Source: Hydrogenophaga sp. (GTDB lineage: Bacteria > Pseudomonadota > Gammaproteobacteria > Burkholderiales > Burkholderiaceae_C). From it: a stretch of 64,000 bases of DNA. Both the position numbers and the translations under genes were made by a program. Position 1 is the first letter of the stretch. Each line of letters starts with the position of its first letter. The stretch is taken from NCBI GenBank assembly GCA_030653975.1, contig JAURYH010000043.1, positions 51,445 to 115,444 of the forward strand. The letters run 5' to 3'. The notes beneath the pieces are model-generated. The model was given only the letters and a program-made list of their open reading frames with translations, did no database searches and had not been told where the DNA came from. Below, piece after piece: positions 37,103 to 46,346 of this stretch.

Positions 37103-37872
37103 TTGAAGTTGTTTTTCCATTCCCTGAGCGTGGCCAGCACGCTCACGGCATCGGAGACTGCGCCAGGTGCATGTGCGCCGGCCGCATCGGCGACCGCGGG
37201 CACATGGGTGCGCAGGAAGGGGTTGATCTGCTTTTCCAACGTGATGGAGCTGGGCAGCGTGGGAAGGTTCCCGGCGCGCAGTTGGGTGCAATGGGCAGCG
37301 TGTTGCGCGAGTTCGGCATTGCCGGGCTCGACGGCCAGCGCAAAACGCAGGTTGGACAAGGTGTATTCGTGCGTGCAGCAGACCCGGGTGGCGCCGGGCA
37401 GTTGGGCCAGGCGGGTCAGCGAGTCCAGCATCTGGGCCGGTGTACCTTCAAACAGCCGGCCACAGCCGGCCGAAAACAGGGTGTCGCCGCAGAAGAGCAG
37501 GGGCTTGCCGTCCACGTCAGGGCAGAAGTAGGCGATGTGTCCCGCGGTGTGGCCCGGCACCTCGATCACCGTCCAGTCCAGGCCCAGCGCACTCACGGTA
37601 TCGGTGGCACCGACGCGCAGCAGGGGCTCGGGCATGGGTTCGCTTGCGGGGCCGATGACGCGTGCACCGGTGGCCTCGCGCAGCGCAGCCACGCCGCCGG
37701 TGTGGTCGGCGTGGTGGTGGGTGATCAGGATGGTTTCGAGCGTGAGCCGGTGCTCGGCCAGCCAGGCCAGGACCCCATCGGACTCGCCGGGATCGACAAC
37801 CAGCGCCCGCTGCCCGTCGTGCAACACCCAGATGTAGTTGTCGCTGAACGCCGGCAGGGGGAAAAGAGTCAT
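37099..37872 (-). CDS. gloB: Hydroxyacylglutathione hydrolase (glyoxalase II)
   Basis: 257 aa metallo-beta-lactamase-fold enzyme. Metal site THHHADHTGG near residue 53, further ligands in VPGHTAGHIAYF, LLFCGDTLFSAGCGRLFEGT and CTHEYTLSNLRFAL; the C-terminal helical domain binds glutathione. It hydrolyses S-lactoylglutathione to D-lactate in methylglyoxal detoxification. Start ATG at 37872; the ORF remains open to 37965 without homology. It overlaps mltD (ATGA) and is divergent from the methyltransferase gene, a layout shared with E. coli gloB-yafS-rnhA. Confidence 0.97.
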   Translation of the reverse strand: MTLFPLPAFSDNYIWVLHDGQRALVVDPGESDGVLAWLAEHRLTLETILITHHHADHTGGVAALREATGARVIGPASEPMPEPLLRVGATDTVSALGLDWTVIEVPGHTAGHIAYFCPDVDGKPLLFCGDTLFSAGCGRLFEGTPAQMLDSLTRLAQLPGATRVCCTHEYTLSNLRFALAVEPGNAELAQHAAHCTQLRAGNLPTLPSSITLEKQINPFLRTHVPAVADAAGAHAPGAVSDAVSVLATLREWKNNFK

Positions 37873-37973
37873 GCGTGGAGCCCGGTGTGGATGCGGGTTG
37901 CCGTGTAGAGTACGTCGAAAGAACCGGGTGGGGGCGCCGGACTTGCGCCAACTCCGTCTTTTCATCTCATACC

Positions 37974-38858
37974 ATGTATCCAGCCATTATAAGTTTGACC
38001 GACTGGTTTCAGACCGCTCCGGGGCGCTACTTGCTGGACTGGGAGCAGCGGCAGTTTGACCTTGCCGTGAGCGATCTGTTTGGCTTCAACGCACTGCAGC
38101 TCGGCTTGCCGGAGTTGCGCGCCCTCGAGGCGAACCGCATGCCGCACCGCTGGCTCGCCCTGCCCGAGGAGATGCTCGTCGATCCCCTGGGTGACCGGCT
38201 GTTCACCCGGGAAGGCGGCCGTACGGTGGACCTGGATGCGCCGCAGAGCCAACCGCCTGCGAGTGTCGATGCGATCTCGGCCTGGCCGGACCTGGGTGAC
38301 TCACCGCGCGTGGCGCTGGTGACGAATGCGGCAGCGCTGCCGTTTCCGCCAGCCAGCCTGGATCTTGTGGTGCTGCCGCACACGCTGGAGCTCAGCGCCG
38401 ACCCCCACCATGTGTTGCGCGAGGTGGAGCGCGTGCTCGTGCCCGAGGGCCGGGTGGTGATTTCGGGCTTCAATCCGGCCAGTCTCTGGGGTCTGCGCCA
38501 GGGGCGCGCCCGTCTGGCCGGGCGGCTGGGTTTGCATGCATTGGGCCTGTCGAGGATGTACCTGCCCGAAGCCGGAGAATTCATCGGTCCGCGCCGGCTG
38601 CGCGACTGGCTGCAGCTGCTGAGTTTTGAAGTAGAGTCGGAGCGCTTTGGCTGTTACCGGCCGGCGGTGCGGACTGAAAAGTGGCTCAACCACTGCGCCT
38701 GGATGGACCGGGCCGGCCCACGCTGGTGGCCGATTTTCGGCGCGGTCTATTTCCAGGTGGCGGTCAAGCGCGTGCAGGGTGTGCGCCTGCTGGGCCCGGC
38801 CTGGAAGCCTCGGCGGGCTGTGGCCGCGGCGCCCGTGTCGGTGGCCAACCGGTATTGA
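37974..38858 (+). CDS. YafS-like SAM-dependent methyltransferase family protein
   Basis: 294 aa. The core [16 protein letters not shown] block reads [48 protein letters not shown], the class I methyltransferase middle and post-motifs of the YafS group. The N-terminal part lacks a clear Gly-rich SAM motif (E/DxGxGxG); the stretch before [15 protein letters not shown] has none. This is usual for the subfamily, so catalytic competence is uncertain. The gene stands between gloB and rnhA as yafS does in E. coli. The substrate is unknown. Confidence 0.8.
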   Translation: MYPAIISLTDWFQTAPGRYLLDWEQRQFDLAVSDLFGFNALQLGLPELRALEANRMPHRWLALPEEMLVDPLGDRLFTREGGRTVDLDAPQSQPPASVDAISAWPDLGDSPRVALVTNAAALPFPPASLDLVVLPHTLELSADPHHVLREVERVLVPEGRVVISGFNPASLWGLRQGRARLAGRLGLHALGLSRMYLPEAGEFIGPRRLRDWLQLLSFEVESERFGCYRPAVRTEKWLNHCAWMDRAGPRWWPIFGAVYFQVAVKRVQGVRLLGPAWKPRRAVAAAPVSVANRY

Positions 38859-38865
38859 TGTGAAA

Positions 38866-38950
38866 CACCCCCCGCGCCGCTTCGCGTCACCCCCCTCCAG
38901 GGGGGCGGCACTGGCCGTCTGGCAAAGCCAGCCCGGCGGTGCCCCTGGGG
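38866..38950 (+). repeat. Comamonadaceae-type GC-rich interspersed repeat, copy A
   Basis: About 85 bases: CACCCCCCGCGCCGCTTCGC, a CCCCCCTCCAGGGGGG hairpin, then a stem with apical CTGGCAAAGCCAG flanked by GGCAC and GGTGCC. It is near-identical, apart from a few changes and a short indel, to the reverse complement of 46262-46339. It lies between the methyltransferase and rnhA, reading in their direction. Confidence 0.9.
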
Positions 38951-38982
38951 TGGCGCTGTTTTGTTTTTCTGGAGACACTGAT

Positions 38983-39417
38983 TTGAATCACGTGGTGATC
39001 TACACCGATGGCGCCTGCAAGGGCAACCCGGGCCCGGGCGGCTGGGGCGTTTACCTCAAGACCGGCGGCCACGAAAAAGAGCTCTGGGGTGGCGAACGCG
39101 AAACCACCAACAACCGGATGGAACTCACGGCCGTGATCGAAGCACTGACCGCGCTCAAGCGCCCCTGCAAGGTGTCGCTCTACCTGGACAGCGAATACGT
39201 GCGCAAAGGCATCACCGAGTGGATCCATGGCTGGAAGACCAAGGGCTGGAAGACGGCGGCCAAACAGCCGGTCAAGAATGCCGACCTCTGGCAGAGGCTC
39301 GACGCCCTCGTGCACGGCGGGGTGCACCAGATCGAATGGCATTGGGTCAAGGGCCATGCTGGCGACTCCGGCAATGAAAAGGCCGATGCACTGGCCAACC
39401 GGGGTGTGCCGGGCTGA
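38983..39417 (+). CDS. rnhA: Ribonuclease HI
   Basis: 144 aa (E. coli 155). Active-site carboxylates in [41 protein letters not shown] and [10 protein letters not shown]. The Trp/Lys-rich handle ([20 protein letters not shown]) that grips the hybrid is present. The start is TTG at 38983, with GGAG 8 bases upstream; the open frame reaches back to 38647 through the repeat, which is not family sequence. It removes RNA from RNA-DNA hybrids. The interspersed repeat forms its 5' leader. Confidence 0.95.
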   Translation: MNHVVIYTDGACKGNPGPGGWGVYLKTGGHEKELWGGERETTNNRMELTAVIEALTALKRPCKVSLYLDSEYVRKGITEWIHGWKTKGWKTAAKQPVKNADLWQRLDALVHGGVHQIEWHWVKGHAGDSGNEKADALANRGVPG

Positions 39418-39534
39418 GCCGCCAAGTCGCCGGCTGGCCGGGCGATTGAACTTATGCGCTCGTGGCTGTCTATGCACTGATACATTGCAAAAAGTTGTGA
39501 CACTTGGCGCTCTCCCCCTGCACCTGATCGAAAC

Positions 39535-40737
39535 ATGGCAAAAAAGACCCTTTATGTGGTGATCGCTGCGGCCGGCCTCGGACTGGCCTCGGCGGGTGCC
39601 TGGTGGCTCCAGAACCGTTCTCCCAACCAGGCGACCGCTGCGGGTGGCACCCCAGGGGGCGGCGCCGCGGCTTCCACGGGACGACCGGCAGCCGGCACGC
39701 CCGGTGTCGAGGTGGCGCAGGTCAAGTCCATCGCCTTGCGGGACGACGCTCAGGCTGTGGGCACCCTGCGCTCGCGCCAGAGTGTCACGCTGCGGCCCGA
39801 GGTCAGTGGCCGCATCTCGCAGATCGCGTTTGCCGACGGCGCCCGCGTCAAGCGCGGTCAGTTGCTGGTGCAACTGGACGACGTCTTGCAAAGGGCCGAA
39901 CTCAGCCAGGCGCAGGCCCAGTTGTCCATCGCGCGCACCAACCTCCAGCGCAACGAGGAACTGGTGGCGCAGGCCTTTGTGGCGCAGCGGGTGCTGGACG
40001 AAAGCCGCGCTGCCTTGCAGGTGGCCGAGGCCCAGGTGGCGCTGGCGCAGGCGCGCCTCTCGCGCATGCGTCTCACAGCGCCGTTTGACGGCACCGTGGG
40101 GCTGCGCGTGGTCAACCTGGGCGACTACGTCAAGGACGGTGCGGACCTGGTGAACCTGGAGGACACCTCGCAGCTCACGGTGGACTTCCGTCTGCCCGAG
40201 CGCTACCAGACCCGCATCGCCGCCGGCCAGCCGGTCGAGGTGGAACTGGACGCGCTGCCCGGCAAACGCTTCAGCGCGAAGGTGCAGGCGGTGGACCCGC
40301 TGCTGGACGCCAACGGCCGTTCGATCGCGGTGCGCGCCGTGCTGCCGCCCGCGCCCGGCGGCGAGTTGCGTCCCGGCATGTTTGCTCGTGTGACCACCGT
40401 GTTCTCTACCAACGCCGCCGCGCTGGTGGTGCCCGAAGAAGCCATCGTGCCGCAGGCGGGCAAGCAGTTTGTCTTTCGCTTGCTGAAAGAAGGTGAGGGC
40501 GATGGCGCCAAGCTGGTGTCGCGCCGCACCGAGGTGCAGCTCGGGGTGCGCCGGGGCGCGCAGGTGCAGATCACGCAGGGCCTGGCCGAGGGCGACACCG
40601 TGGTGGTGGCTGGTCAGCAGCGCCTGCAGCAAGATGGCACGGCCGTGCGCGTGGTGGAGATGAGCCGTCCCCCGGGCGCCCAGGCCCCCGGACCCCAGGG
40701 CCTACCTGCGGGCACGCAGCCGGCGAATGGCGGCTGA
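39535..40737 (+). CDS. RND efflux periplasmic adaptor (membrane fusion protein)
   Basis: 400 aa. An N-terminal membrane anchor (TLYVVIAAAGLGLASAGAWWL) precedes a Gly/Ala-rich linker, then the lipoyl half-motif (VTLRPEVSGRISQIAFADGARVKRGQLLVQLDD), a coiled-coil hairpin (AELSQAQAQLSIARTNLQRNEELVAQAFV) and beta-barrel domains (RMRLTAPFDGTVGLRVVNLGDYV). It links the inner-membrane pump encoded 18 bases downstream to an outer-membrane channel. No TolC/OprM-type gene is adjacent, so the channel must come from elsewhere. Substrates are unknown. Confidence 0.94.
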   Translation: MAKKTLYVVIAAAGLGLASAGAWWLQNRSPNQATAAGGTPGGGAAASTGRPAAGTPGVEVAQVKSIALRDDAQAVGTLRSRQSVTLRPEVSGRISQIAFADGARVKRGQLLVQLDDVLQRAELSQAQAQLSIARTNLQRNEELVAQAFVAQRVLDESRAALQVAEAQVALAQARLSRMRLTAPFDGTVGLRVVNLGDYVKDGADLVNLEDTSQLTVDFRLPERYQTRIAAGQPVEVELDALPGKRFSAKVQAVDPLLDANGRSIAVRAVLPPAPGGELRPGMFARVTTVFSTNAAALVVPEEAIVPQAGKQFVFRLLKEGEGDGAKLVSRRTEVQLGVRRGAQVQITQGLAEGDTVVVAGQQRLQQDGTAVRVVEMSRPPGAQAPGPQGLPAGTQPANGG

Positions 40738-40755
40738 TCCCGCAGGAGACGCGCC

Positions 40756-43700
40756 ATGCAACTGCCTGAAATATCCATCCGCCGTCCCGTTTTTGCCAGT
40801 GTGCTGTCGCTGCTGATCCTGCTGGTGGGCCTGGTGGCCTTCAGCGGCCTGACGGTGCGCGAGTACCCCAAGATCGACGAACCCACCGTCACGGTGAGCA
40901 CGACCTTCACCGGCGCCTCCAGCGAGGTGGTGGAGTCGCAGGTCAGCAAACCGCTGGAAGACTCCATCGCCGGCATCGAAGGCGTGGACGTGATCACCTC
41001 CATCAGCCGGCAGGAGCGCAGCCAGATCACGGTGCGCTTCAACCTGGCGCGCGACCCCGATTCGGCCGCCGCCGACGTGCGCGACAAGGTCAGCCGTGTG
41101 CGCCAGCGCCTGCCCCAGGGCATTGACGAACCGGTGATCGCCAAGGTCGAGGCCGATGCCTTTCCGGTGATCTGGATCTCGCTCAATTCAGACACCCACA
41201 ACGCGCTGCAGCTCTCCGACCTGGCCAACCGCATCGCCAAGCCGGTGCTGCAGACGGCCACCGGCGCGGCCGAGGTGCGCATCTACGGCGAGCGCCGGTA
41301 TTCGATGCGCATCTGGATCGACCCGGACCGCCTGGCCGCCTACAACCTGACGGTGCAGGACGTGGAGGACGCGCTGCGCCGCTCCAACCTGGAGGTGCCC
41401 GCCGGCCGCATCGAGAGCAGCCAGCGCGAGTTCAACGTCACCGCAGCCACCGACCTGCAGACCCCCGAGCAGTTCCGCGAAGTGACGCTGCGCACGGTCA
41501 ATGGGCAGTCGATCCGGCTGGGCGATGTGGCACGCGTGGTGCAGGGCCCGCAGGACGAACGCAGTTCGGTGCGGCTGAACGGGCGCGACTCGGTGTCGCT
41601 GGGCGTGATCCGCCAGGCCACGGCCAATCCGCTGGAGCTCTCGGCCGGCGTGCGCCAGCTGCTGGAGAAGGTCAAGACCGACCTGCCACCGGGCATCAAC
41701 GTCGAGATCGCCAACGACAATTCGGTCTTCATCGACCGCTCGATCAAGGCCGTCTACACCACCATCGCCGAGGCCGTGGTGCTGGTCGCGCTGGTCATCT
41801 TCGTGTTTCTGCGCACCATCCGCGCCTCCATCATCCCGCTGGTGACGATCCCCGTCAGTCTGATCGGCTCGTTTGCGCTGATGGGTCTGTTCGGCTTTTC
41901 CATCAACACGCTCACGCTGCTGGCGCTGGTGCTGGCCATCGGGCTGGTGGTGGACGATTCCATCGTGGTGCTGGAAAACATCTACCGGCACATCGAAGAG
42001 GGCATGAAACCGTTTGAGGCGGCGATCACGGGTGCGCGCGAGATCGGTTTTGCCGTGGTCGCCATGACGCTCACGCTCGCTGCCGTGTACGCACCGCTGG
42101 CCTTCACACCCGGGCGCACCGGGCGCCTGTTTGCCGAGTTCGCGCTCGCGCTGGCCGGCGCGGTGGTGGTCTCCGGTTTTGTGGCGCTCACGCTCTCGCC
42201 CATGATGAGCAGCAAGCTGCTGCGCCACAACCCCAACCCGGGCTGGTTTGACCGCGGCATGGAGCGTGTGCTCGTCGCCATCACCAACGGCTACAGCCGC
42301 GTGCTGGCCACTGCGTTGCGCGTGCGCTGGCTGGTGGTGGGCGTCATGCTCGCGAGCGCCGTGGGCAGCTGGTGGTTGCTGCAGACCACCAAGCAGGAAC
42401 TCGCGCCCATCGAAGACCGGGGCGTGATCCTGGTCAACGTCAACGGTCCTGACGGCGCGACGCTGGCCTACACCCGGCGTTACGCCGAGGCGGTGGAACG
42501 CATCGGCGCCGACTACCCCGAGTTCGACCGCATCTTCAGCAACATCGGCAACCCCACGGTGGCGCAGGGCACGGTGTTCCTGCGCGCCAAACCGTGGGAA
42601 GAGCGGGAACGCACCACGCAGGAAATCGCGCGCGAGATCGCGCCGCGCATCGGCGCGCTGCCCGGTATCAGCGGCTTCCCCATCACGCCGCCCTCGCTGG
42701 GCCAGGGCTTCCGCGAACGGCCGATCAACTACGTGATCGTGACCAGTGACAGCTACCAGAACCTCTCGCAGACCGTGCGCCGCTTCCAGGACGAGATGGC
42801 CAAACACCCCGGCTTCGTGCAGGTGGACACCGACCTGCGCCTGAACAAGCCCGAGATCCGCATGGACGTGGACCGCGAGCGCGCTGCCGACATGGGCGTG
42901 AGCGTGGATGTCATCGCTCGCACCGTGGAAACCCTGCTCGGTGGGCGCGTGGTCACGCGCTACAAGCAAGGCGGCGAGCAGTACGACGTGGTGGTGCAGA
43001 CCGACAGCGCGCAACGCAGCGCGCCCGATGACATCGACAAACTCTTCGTGCGGGGCCGCGGTGACGCCATGATCCCGCTCGCTTCGCTGGTGCAATTGCG
43101 CGAAGTGGTGGTGCCGCGTGAACTCAACCACTTCGGTCAGCGCCGCAGCGCCTCCATCACCGCCAACCTTGCCCCCGAGCTGGCATTGGGCGATGCACTC
43201 AAAATCATGAATGGCATCGCTGCCGAGGTGCTGCCACCGGGCTACACCACCGACCTCAATGGCCAGAGCCGCGAGTTCCGCAACTCGTCGGGCTCGCTGG
43301 CCCTGGTGTTTGCGCTTTCGCTGCTGTTCATCTACCTCGTGCTGGCAGCGCAGTTCGAGAGCTTTGTCGACCCTTTCATCATCATGCTCAGCGTGCCGCT
43401 GTCCATGCTGGGTGCGCTGCTGGCGCTCAAGCTCAGCGGGGGCACGCTCAACGTGTTCAGCCAGATCGGACTCATCACGCTGGTGGGCCTGATCACCAAA
43501 CACGGCATTCTGATCGTGGAGTTCGCCAACCAGCTGCGCGAGAAAGGCGTTGAAAAGCAGGAAGCCGTCAAGCAGTCCGCAGCCCTGCGCTTGCGCCCCA
43601 TCTTGATGACCACCGGTGCCATGGTGCTGGGCGCGCTGCCGCTGGCCCTGGCCACGGGCGCTGGTGCCGAGAGCCGGCAGCAGATCGGCTGGGTCATCGT

Positions 43701-43854
43701 TGGCGGCATGAGCCTGGGCACGCTGCTCACACTGTTTGTGGTGCCCACCATGTACACGCTGCTCGCCCGCACACGCCACGGCTCCCGGGTGCTGCCGAAG
43801 GACGACCCGAGCCACGGAGAACCCGCAGGCGAAGACGTCCTGGTGGCGAAGTGA
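40756..43854 (+). CDS. RND efflux pump, HAE1 family
   Basis: 1032 aa, the normal size. Starts MQLPEISIRRPVFASVLSLLI with the first of 12 membrane helices. The proton-relay double Asp of helix 4 is in ALVLAIGLVVDDSIVVLENIYRHIEEG, marking a multidrug (HAE1/AcrB-type) rather than metal exporter. Two large periplasmic loops follow helices 1 and 7. The sequence resembles MexK/MexQ-like pumps of Burkholderiales more than AcrB, a judgement by eye. Preceded by CAGGAGA. Its stop overlaps the start of the next gene (TGATG). Confidence 0.95.
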   Translation: MQLPEISIRRPVFASVLSLLILLVGLVAFSGLTVREYPKIDEPTVTVSTTFTGASSEVVESQVSKPLEDSIAGIEGVDVITSISRQERSQITVRFNLARDPDSAAADVRDKVSRVRQRLPQGIDEPVIAKVEADAFPVIWISLNSDTHNALQLSDLANRIAKPVLQTATGAAEVRIYGERRYSMRIWIDPDRLAAYNLTVQDVEDALRRSNLEVPAGRIESSQREFNVTAATDLQTPEQFREVTLRTVNGQSIRLGDVARVVQGPQDERSSVRLNGRDSVSLGVIRQATANPLELSAGVRQLLEKVKTDLPPGINVEIANDNSVFIDRSIKAVYTTIAEAVVLVALVIFVFLRTIRASIIPLVTIPVSLIGSFALMGLFGFSINTLTLLALVLAIGLVVDDSIVVLENIYRHIEEGMKPFEAAITGAREIGFAVVAMTLTLAAVYAPLAFTPGRTGRLFAEFALALAGAVVVSGFVALTLSPMMSSKLLRHNPNPGWFDRGMERVLVAITNGYSRVLATALRVRWLVVGVMLASAVGSWWLLQTTKQELAPIEDRGVILVNVNGPDGATLAYTRRYAEAVERIGADYPEFDRIFSNIGNPTVAQGTVFLRAKPWEERERTTQEIAREIAPRIGALPGISGFPITPPSLGQGFRERPINYVIVTSDSYQNLSQTVRRFQDEMAKHPGFVQVDTDLRLNKPEIRMDVDRERAADMGVSVDVIARTVETLLGGRVVTRYKQGGEQYDVVVQTDSAQRSAPDDIDKLFVRGRGDAMIPLASLVQLREVVVPRELNHFGQRRSASITANLAPELALGDALKIMNGIAAEVLPPGYTTDLNGQSREFRNSSGSLALVFALSLLFIYLVLAAQFESFVDPFIIMLSVPLSMLGALLALKLSGGTLNVFSQIGLITLVGLITKHGILIVEFANQLREKGVEKQEAVKQSAALRLRPILMTTGAMVLGALPLALATGAGAESRQQIGWVIVGGMSLGTLLTLFVVPTMYTLLARTRHGSRVLPKDDPSHGEPAGEDVLVAK

Positions 43855-44342
43855 TGGCCGATCCGGAGCCACTGTTGGGTCCGGACTGCACGTTGCCTCT
43901 AGCCGGGCGCCTGCCCTTTACCGACGCCAACTTTCTGGCGGCCAAGGTCTTCGTGTTCGGGAAGTGGTGCGAAGAAGCCGTCGGCCAGCCGGACAAGGTC
44001 CCGCTGGATCTCTCGGGCGCCTGCAAGTACGGGTCCCTCTTCATGCAGCGTGTTTTCGGCGGAGCCATCCGGGGGCACTATGAACACCAGTACAACTTCA
44101 TCGACGGGCAACTGGTGGATCTGAGTCATGAGGCCCGGGATGTCGCGTGCATGCGCCAACCGTATCTGCACGAGCCGGCGTACTTTCAGGTGCCTGAACT
44201 GCAAGCCTCGCTGGCGAGCTGCCTGCCCCGCGCCCAACGCTGGGCCGACGAGTTTCTGGTCCAGCAGACCGCCTCAAGCCATCAGATCACGCCGTCGAAC
44301 ATCATCACGTCCACTTCGTCGCCCACGGCCACGTTGCCCTGA
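43854..44342 (+). CDS. Small protein of unknown function coupled to the RND pump, possibly YunG-like
   Basis: 162 aa, starting at an ATG that overlaps the pump stop codon (TGATG). I do not recognise it with certainty. The stretch LSGACKYGSLFMQRVFGGAIRGHYEHQYNFIDGQLVDLSHEA has a Cys, a His and an Asp in the order and spacing of YunG-type (transglutaminase/papain-like fold) proteins, where a Cys-containing helix is followed by HYWNRLPDGREVDLT-like sequence. No signal peptide or membrane helix is seen. The coupling suggests co-production with the pump. The C-terminal 20 codons overlap moeA on the other strand. Confidence 0.7.
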   Translation: MADPEPLLGPDCTLPLAGRLPFTDANFLAAKVFVFGKWCEEAVGQPDKVPLDLSGACKYGSLFMQRVFGGAIRGHYEHQYNFIDGQLVDLSHEARDVACMRQPYLHEPAYFQVPELQASLASCLPRAQRWADEFLVQQTASSHQITPSNIITSTSSPTATLP

Positions 44343-45559
44343 CCGTGGTGCAGCACGATGAGGCCGTTGGCCTCGACCATCGAGCGCAGCACGCCCGAGC
44401 CCTGGTTGCCGGTGGTGCGCACCCGCAGCGAGCCGTCGGCGCCGCGGCTGACGACGCCACGCTGGTATTCGGTTCGGCCGGGTTTCTTGCGCAGGGCCTC
44501 GGCGCTGTGCGCCTTGAGCAGCACCGGCTCGCAGGCCTGGCAGCCCATCAAACGCTGCAGGGCAGGGCGCACGAAGGCGAGGAAGGTGACCATCACGGCC
44601 ACGGGGTTGCCCGGCAAGCCAAAGAGCGCGGCTGATTTGCCGCGCTCCTCGATCCTGCCTACGGCCATCGGGCGCCCGGGCCGCATCGCGATGCGCCAGA
44701 ACGCCACATCGCCGAGCTGCTTCATCATCGCCTTGGTGTGGTCGGCTTCGCCCATGCTGACGCCGCCGCTGGTGATGATGGCGTCGGCCTCGTGCGCGGC
44801 CTGGCGGAAGGCGGCTTCGAGGGCGGCGGGTTCGTCCTTGATCACGCCCATATCGATCACCTCGACGCCCATGCGCGTGAGCAGGCCGAAGACGGTGTAG
44901 CGGTTGCTGTCGTACACCGCGCCTTCGCGCAGCGGTTCGCCCAAGCTGAGGATTTCGTCGCCGGTTGAAAAATAGGCCACCTTCAGCTTGCGGACCACCT
45001 CAACACCGGGCAGGCCGAGGCTGGCGATCAGGCCGAGCGCGGCGGGGCCGAGTGTCTGGCCCCGGCGCAGTGCGGGCTGCCCCGCCGTGAGGTCTTCACC
45101 GAGCAGGCGGCGGTTGTCACCGGCGCTGACCACGCCCGGTGGTATTTCGATCAGCTCGCCTTGGGCCTTCACAAATTCCAGCGGCACCACGGTATCCAGC
45201 TCGGGCGGCATGATGGCGCCGGTCATGATCTTCAGGCATTCGCCCGCCGCCACCGTGCCTTGCCAGGCCTTGCCGGCAAAGGCGGTGCCGACCACGCGCA
45301 GCGACAGCGGCTGCCCCGGCAGGAGCTGCGAACTGTGAAATCCAAAACCGTCCATGGCCGAGTTGTCGTGCGGTGGCACGCTGATGGGCGAGACCACGTC
45401 TTGCGCCAGCACGCGGCCCAGCGCTTCGAACACGCCCACGGTTTCGGTGGCGGTGACGGGCTCGACCAACTGGGCCAGGAACTGGTTGACGCGTTCCGCG
45501 CTCAGGGCCTGCGGGTCGTAGCCCTGCAGCTCGGCGGCGATCTGTTCTATCGTCTTCAT
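44282..45559 (-). CDS. moeA: Molybdopterin molybdenumtransferase MoeA
   Basis: 425 aa from the ATG at 45559. Family blocks: ALGRVLAQDVVSPISVPPHDNSAMDGF, IMTGAIMPPELDTVVPLE, FSTGDEILSLGEPL, ITSGGVSMGEADHTKAMM, and LFGLPGNPVAVMVTF. It inserts molybdate into adenylylated molybdopterin in the last step of molybdenum-cofactor synthesis. mobA lies 22 bases upstream in the same direction, and moaA before that, forming a small moco operon moaA-mobA-moeA. The ribosome-binding site is weak. Confidence 0.97.
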   Translation of the reverse strand: MKTIEQIAAELQGYDPQALSAERVNQFLAQLVEPVTATETVGVFEALGRVLAQDVVSPISVPPHDNSAMDGFGFHSSQLLPGQPLSLRVVGTAFAGKAWQGTVAAGECLKIMTGAIMPPELDTVVPLEFVKAQGELIEIPPGVVSAGDNRRLLGEDLTAGQPALRRGQTLGPAALGLIASLGLPGVEVVRKLKVAYFSTGDEILSLGEPLREGAVYDSNRYTVFGLLTRMGVEVIDMGVIKDEPAALEAAFRQAAHEADAIITSGGVSMGEADHTKAMMKQLGDVAFWRIAMRPGRPMAVGRIEERGKSAALFGLPGNPVAVMVTFLAFVRPALQRLMGCQACEPVLLKAHSAEALRKKPGRTEYQRGVVSRGADGSLRVRTTGNQGSGVLRSMVEANGLIVLHHGQGNVAVGDEVDVMMFDGVI

Positions 45560-45581
45560 GGGGTGGTGGCCTGGGTCGGGT

Positions 45582-46211
45582 TCAGCTGTTTTCCAGCGCG
45601 TGCAGTTCGGTGAGGGTGTTGGCGTTGCAGAAGGCGCGCGGATCGTCGCCCGGCTGGTCAAAGGTCACCACCACGGTGCGGTGCTGGTCGGTCCAGCGGT
45701 CGATCTTGCGGCCACCCGCCTGGGTGAAGGCCACCAGGCTTTCCAGCAGGCTCACGCGCATCAGGCAGAACACCGGCTGGGTGCGGATCTGGCCGTCGTC
45801 CTCACGCGCCGCGGCCATGGCGATCTCGGTCGAGCCGTCTTCAAAGGCCTGTGCCAGCCGCTGTGCGAGGTCGAGCGGGAACAGCGGCGTGTCACACGGC
45901 GCCGTCAGCAGGTAGGGCGTTTCGCAGCGCTCCAGCCCGGTCATGAAACCCGCCAGCGGACCGGCGTAGTCGCTCAGCGTGTCGGGCCAGACCGGCGCAC
46001 CGAAAGCCTCGTAGGCAGCGAGGTTGCGGTTGGCGTTGATCATCAGGTCACCGACCAGGCCACCGGCCTGCATCTGCAGCCGCATCACGGTGTGCAGTGC
46101 CAGCGGCGTGCCGTTGAAATTCTGCAGGCCTTTGTCCACGCCCCCCATGCGGGAGCCGCGGCCCCCGGCGAGCACGAGGGCGGTGATTTGTCCAGGTTGT
46201 ATGGGATTCAT
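45582..46211 (-). CDS. mobA: Molybdenum cofactor guanylyltransferase MobA
   Basis: 209 aa. Nucleotidyltransferase signature [26 protein letters not shown] at 9-34; later [19 protein letters not shown] carries the metal-binding Asp. It joins GMP to Mo-molybdopterin to give the bis-MGD cofactor used by DMSO-reductase-type enzymes such as nitrate reductase and formate dehydrogenase. An interspersed repeat separates it from moaA upstream. Confidence 0.96.
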   Translation of the reverse strand: MNPIQPGQITALVLAGGRGSRMGGVDKGLQNFNGTPLALHTVMRLQMQAGGLVGDLMINANRNLAAYEAFGAPVWPDTLSDYAGPLAGFMTGLERCETPYLLTAPCDTPLFPLDLAQRLAQAFEDGSTEIAMAAAREDDGQIRTQPVFCLMRVSLLESLVAFTQAGGRKIDRWTDQHRTVVVTFDQPGDDPRAFCNANTLTELHALENS

Positions 46212-46261
46212 GGCGGAACGCGGTCAGGTTTTCTGAGGTGCAGCGAGTGAGGTGGTTTTAA

Positions 46262-46339
46262 CCGGGGGCACCGCCGGCCCGGCTTTGCCGGACGGCCAGT
46301 GCCGCCCCCTTGGGGGTGACGCGAAGCGGCGCGGGGGTG
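46262..46339 (-). repeat. Comamonadaceae-type GC-rich interspersed repeat, copy B
   Basis: The reverse complement reads CACCCCCGCGCCGCTTCGCG, then a CCCCCAAGGGGG hairpin, then a stem with apical CCGGCAAAGCCGG, matching copy A at 38.9 kb with few changes. It lies in the 135-base spacer between moaA and mobA, oriented with their transcription. Confidence 0.9.
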
Positions 46340-46346
46340 TGCCTGT

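Noticed and set aside
41188..43872. 894-codon open frame antisense to the RND pump gene
   Set aside because: Same codon-bias artefact; the plus-strand pump is unambiguous.
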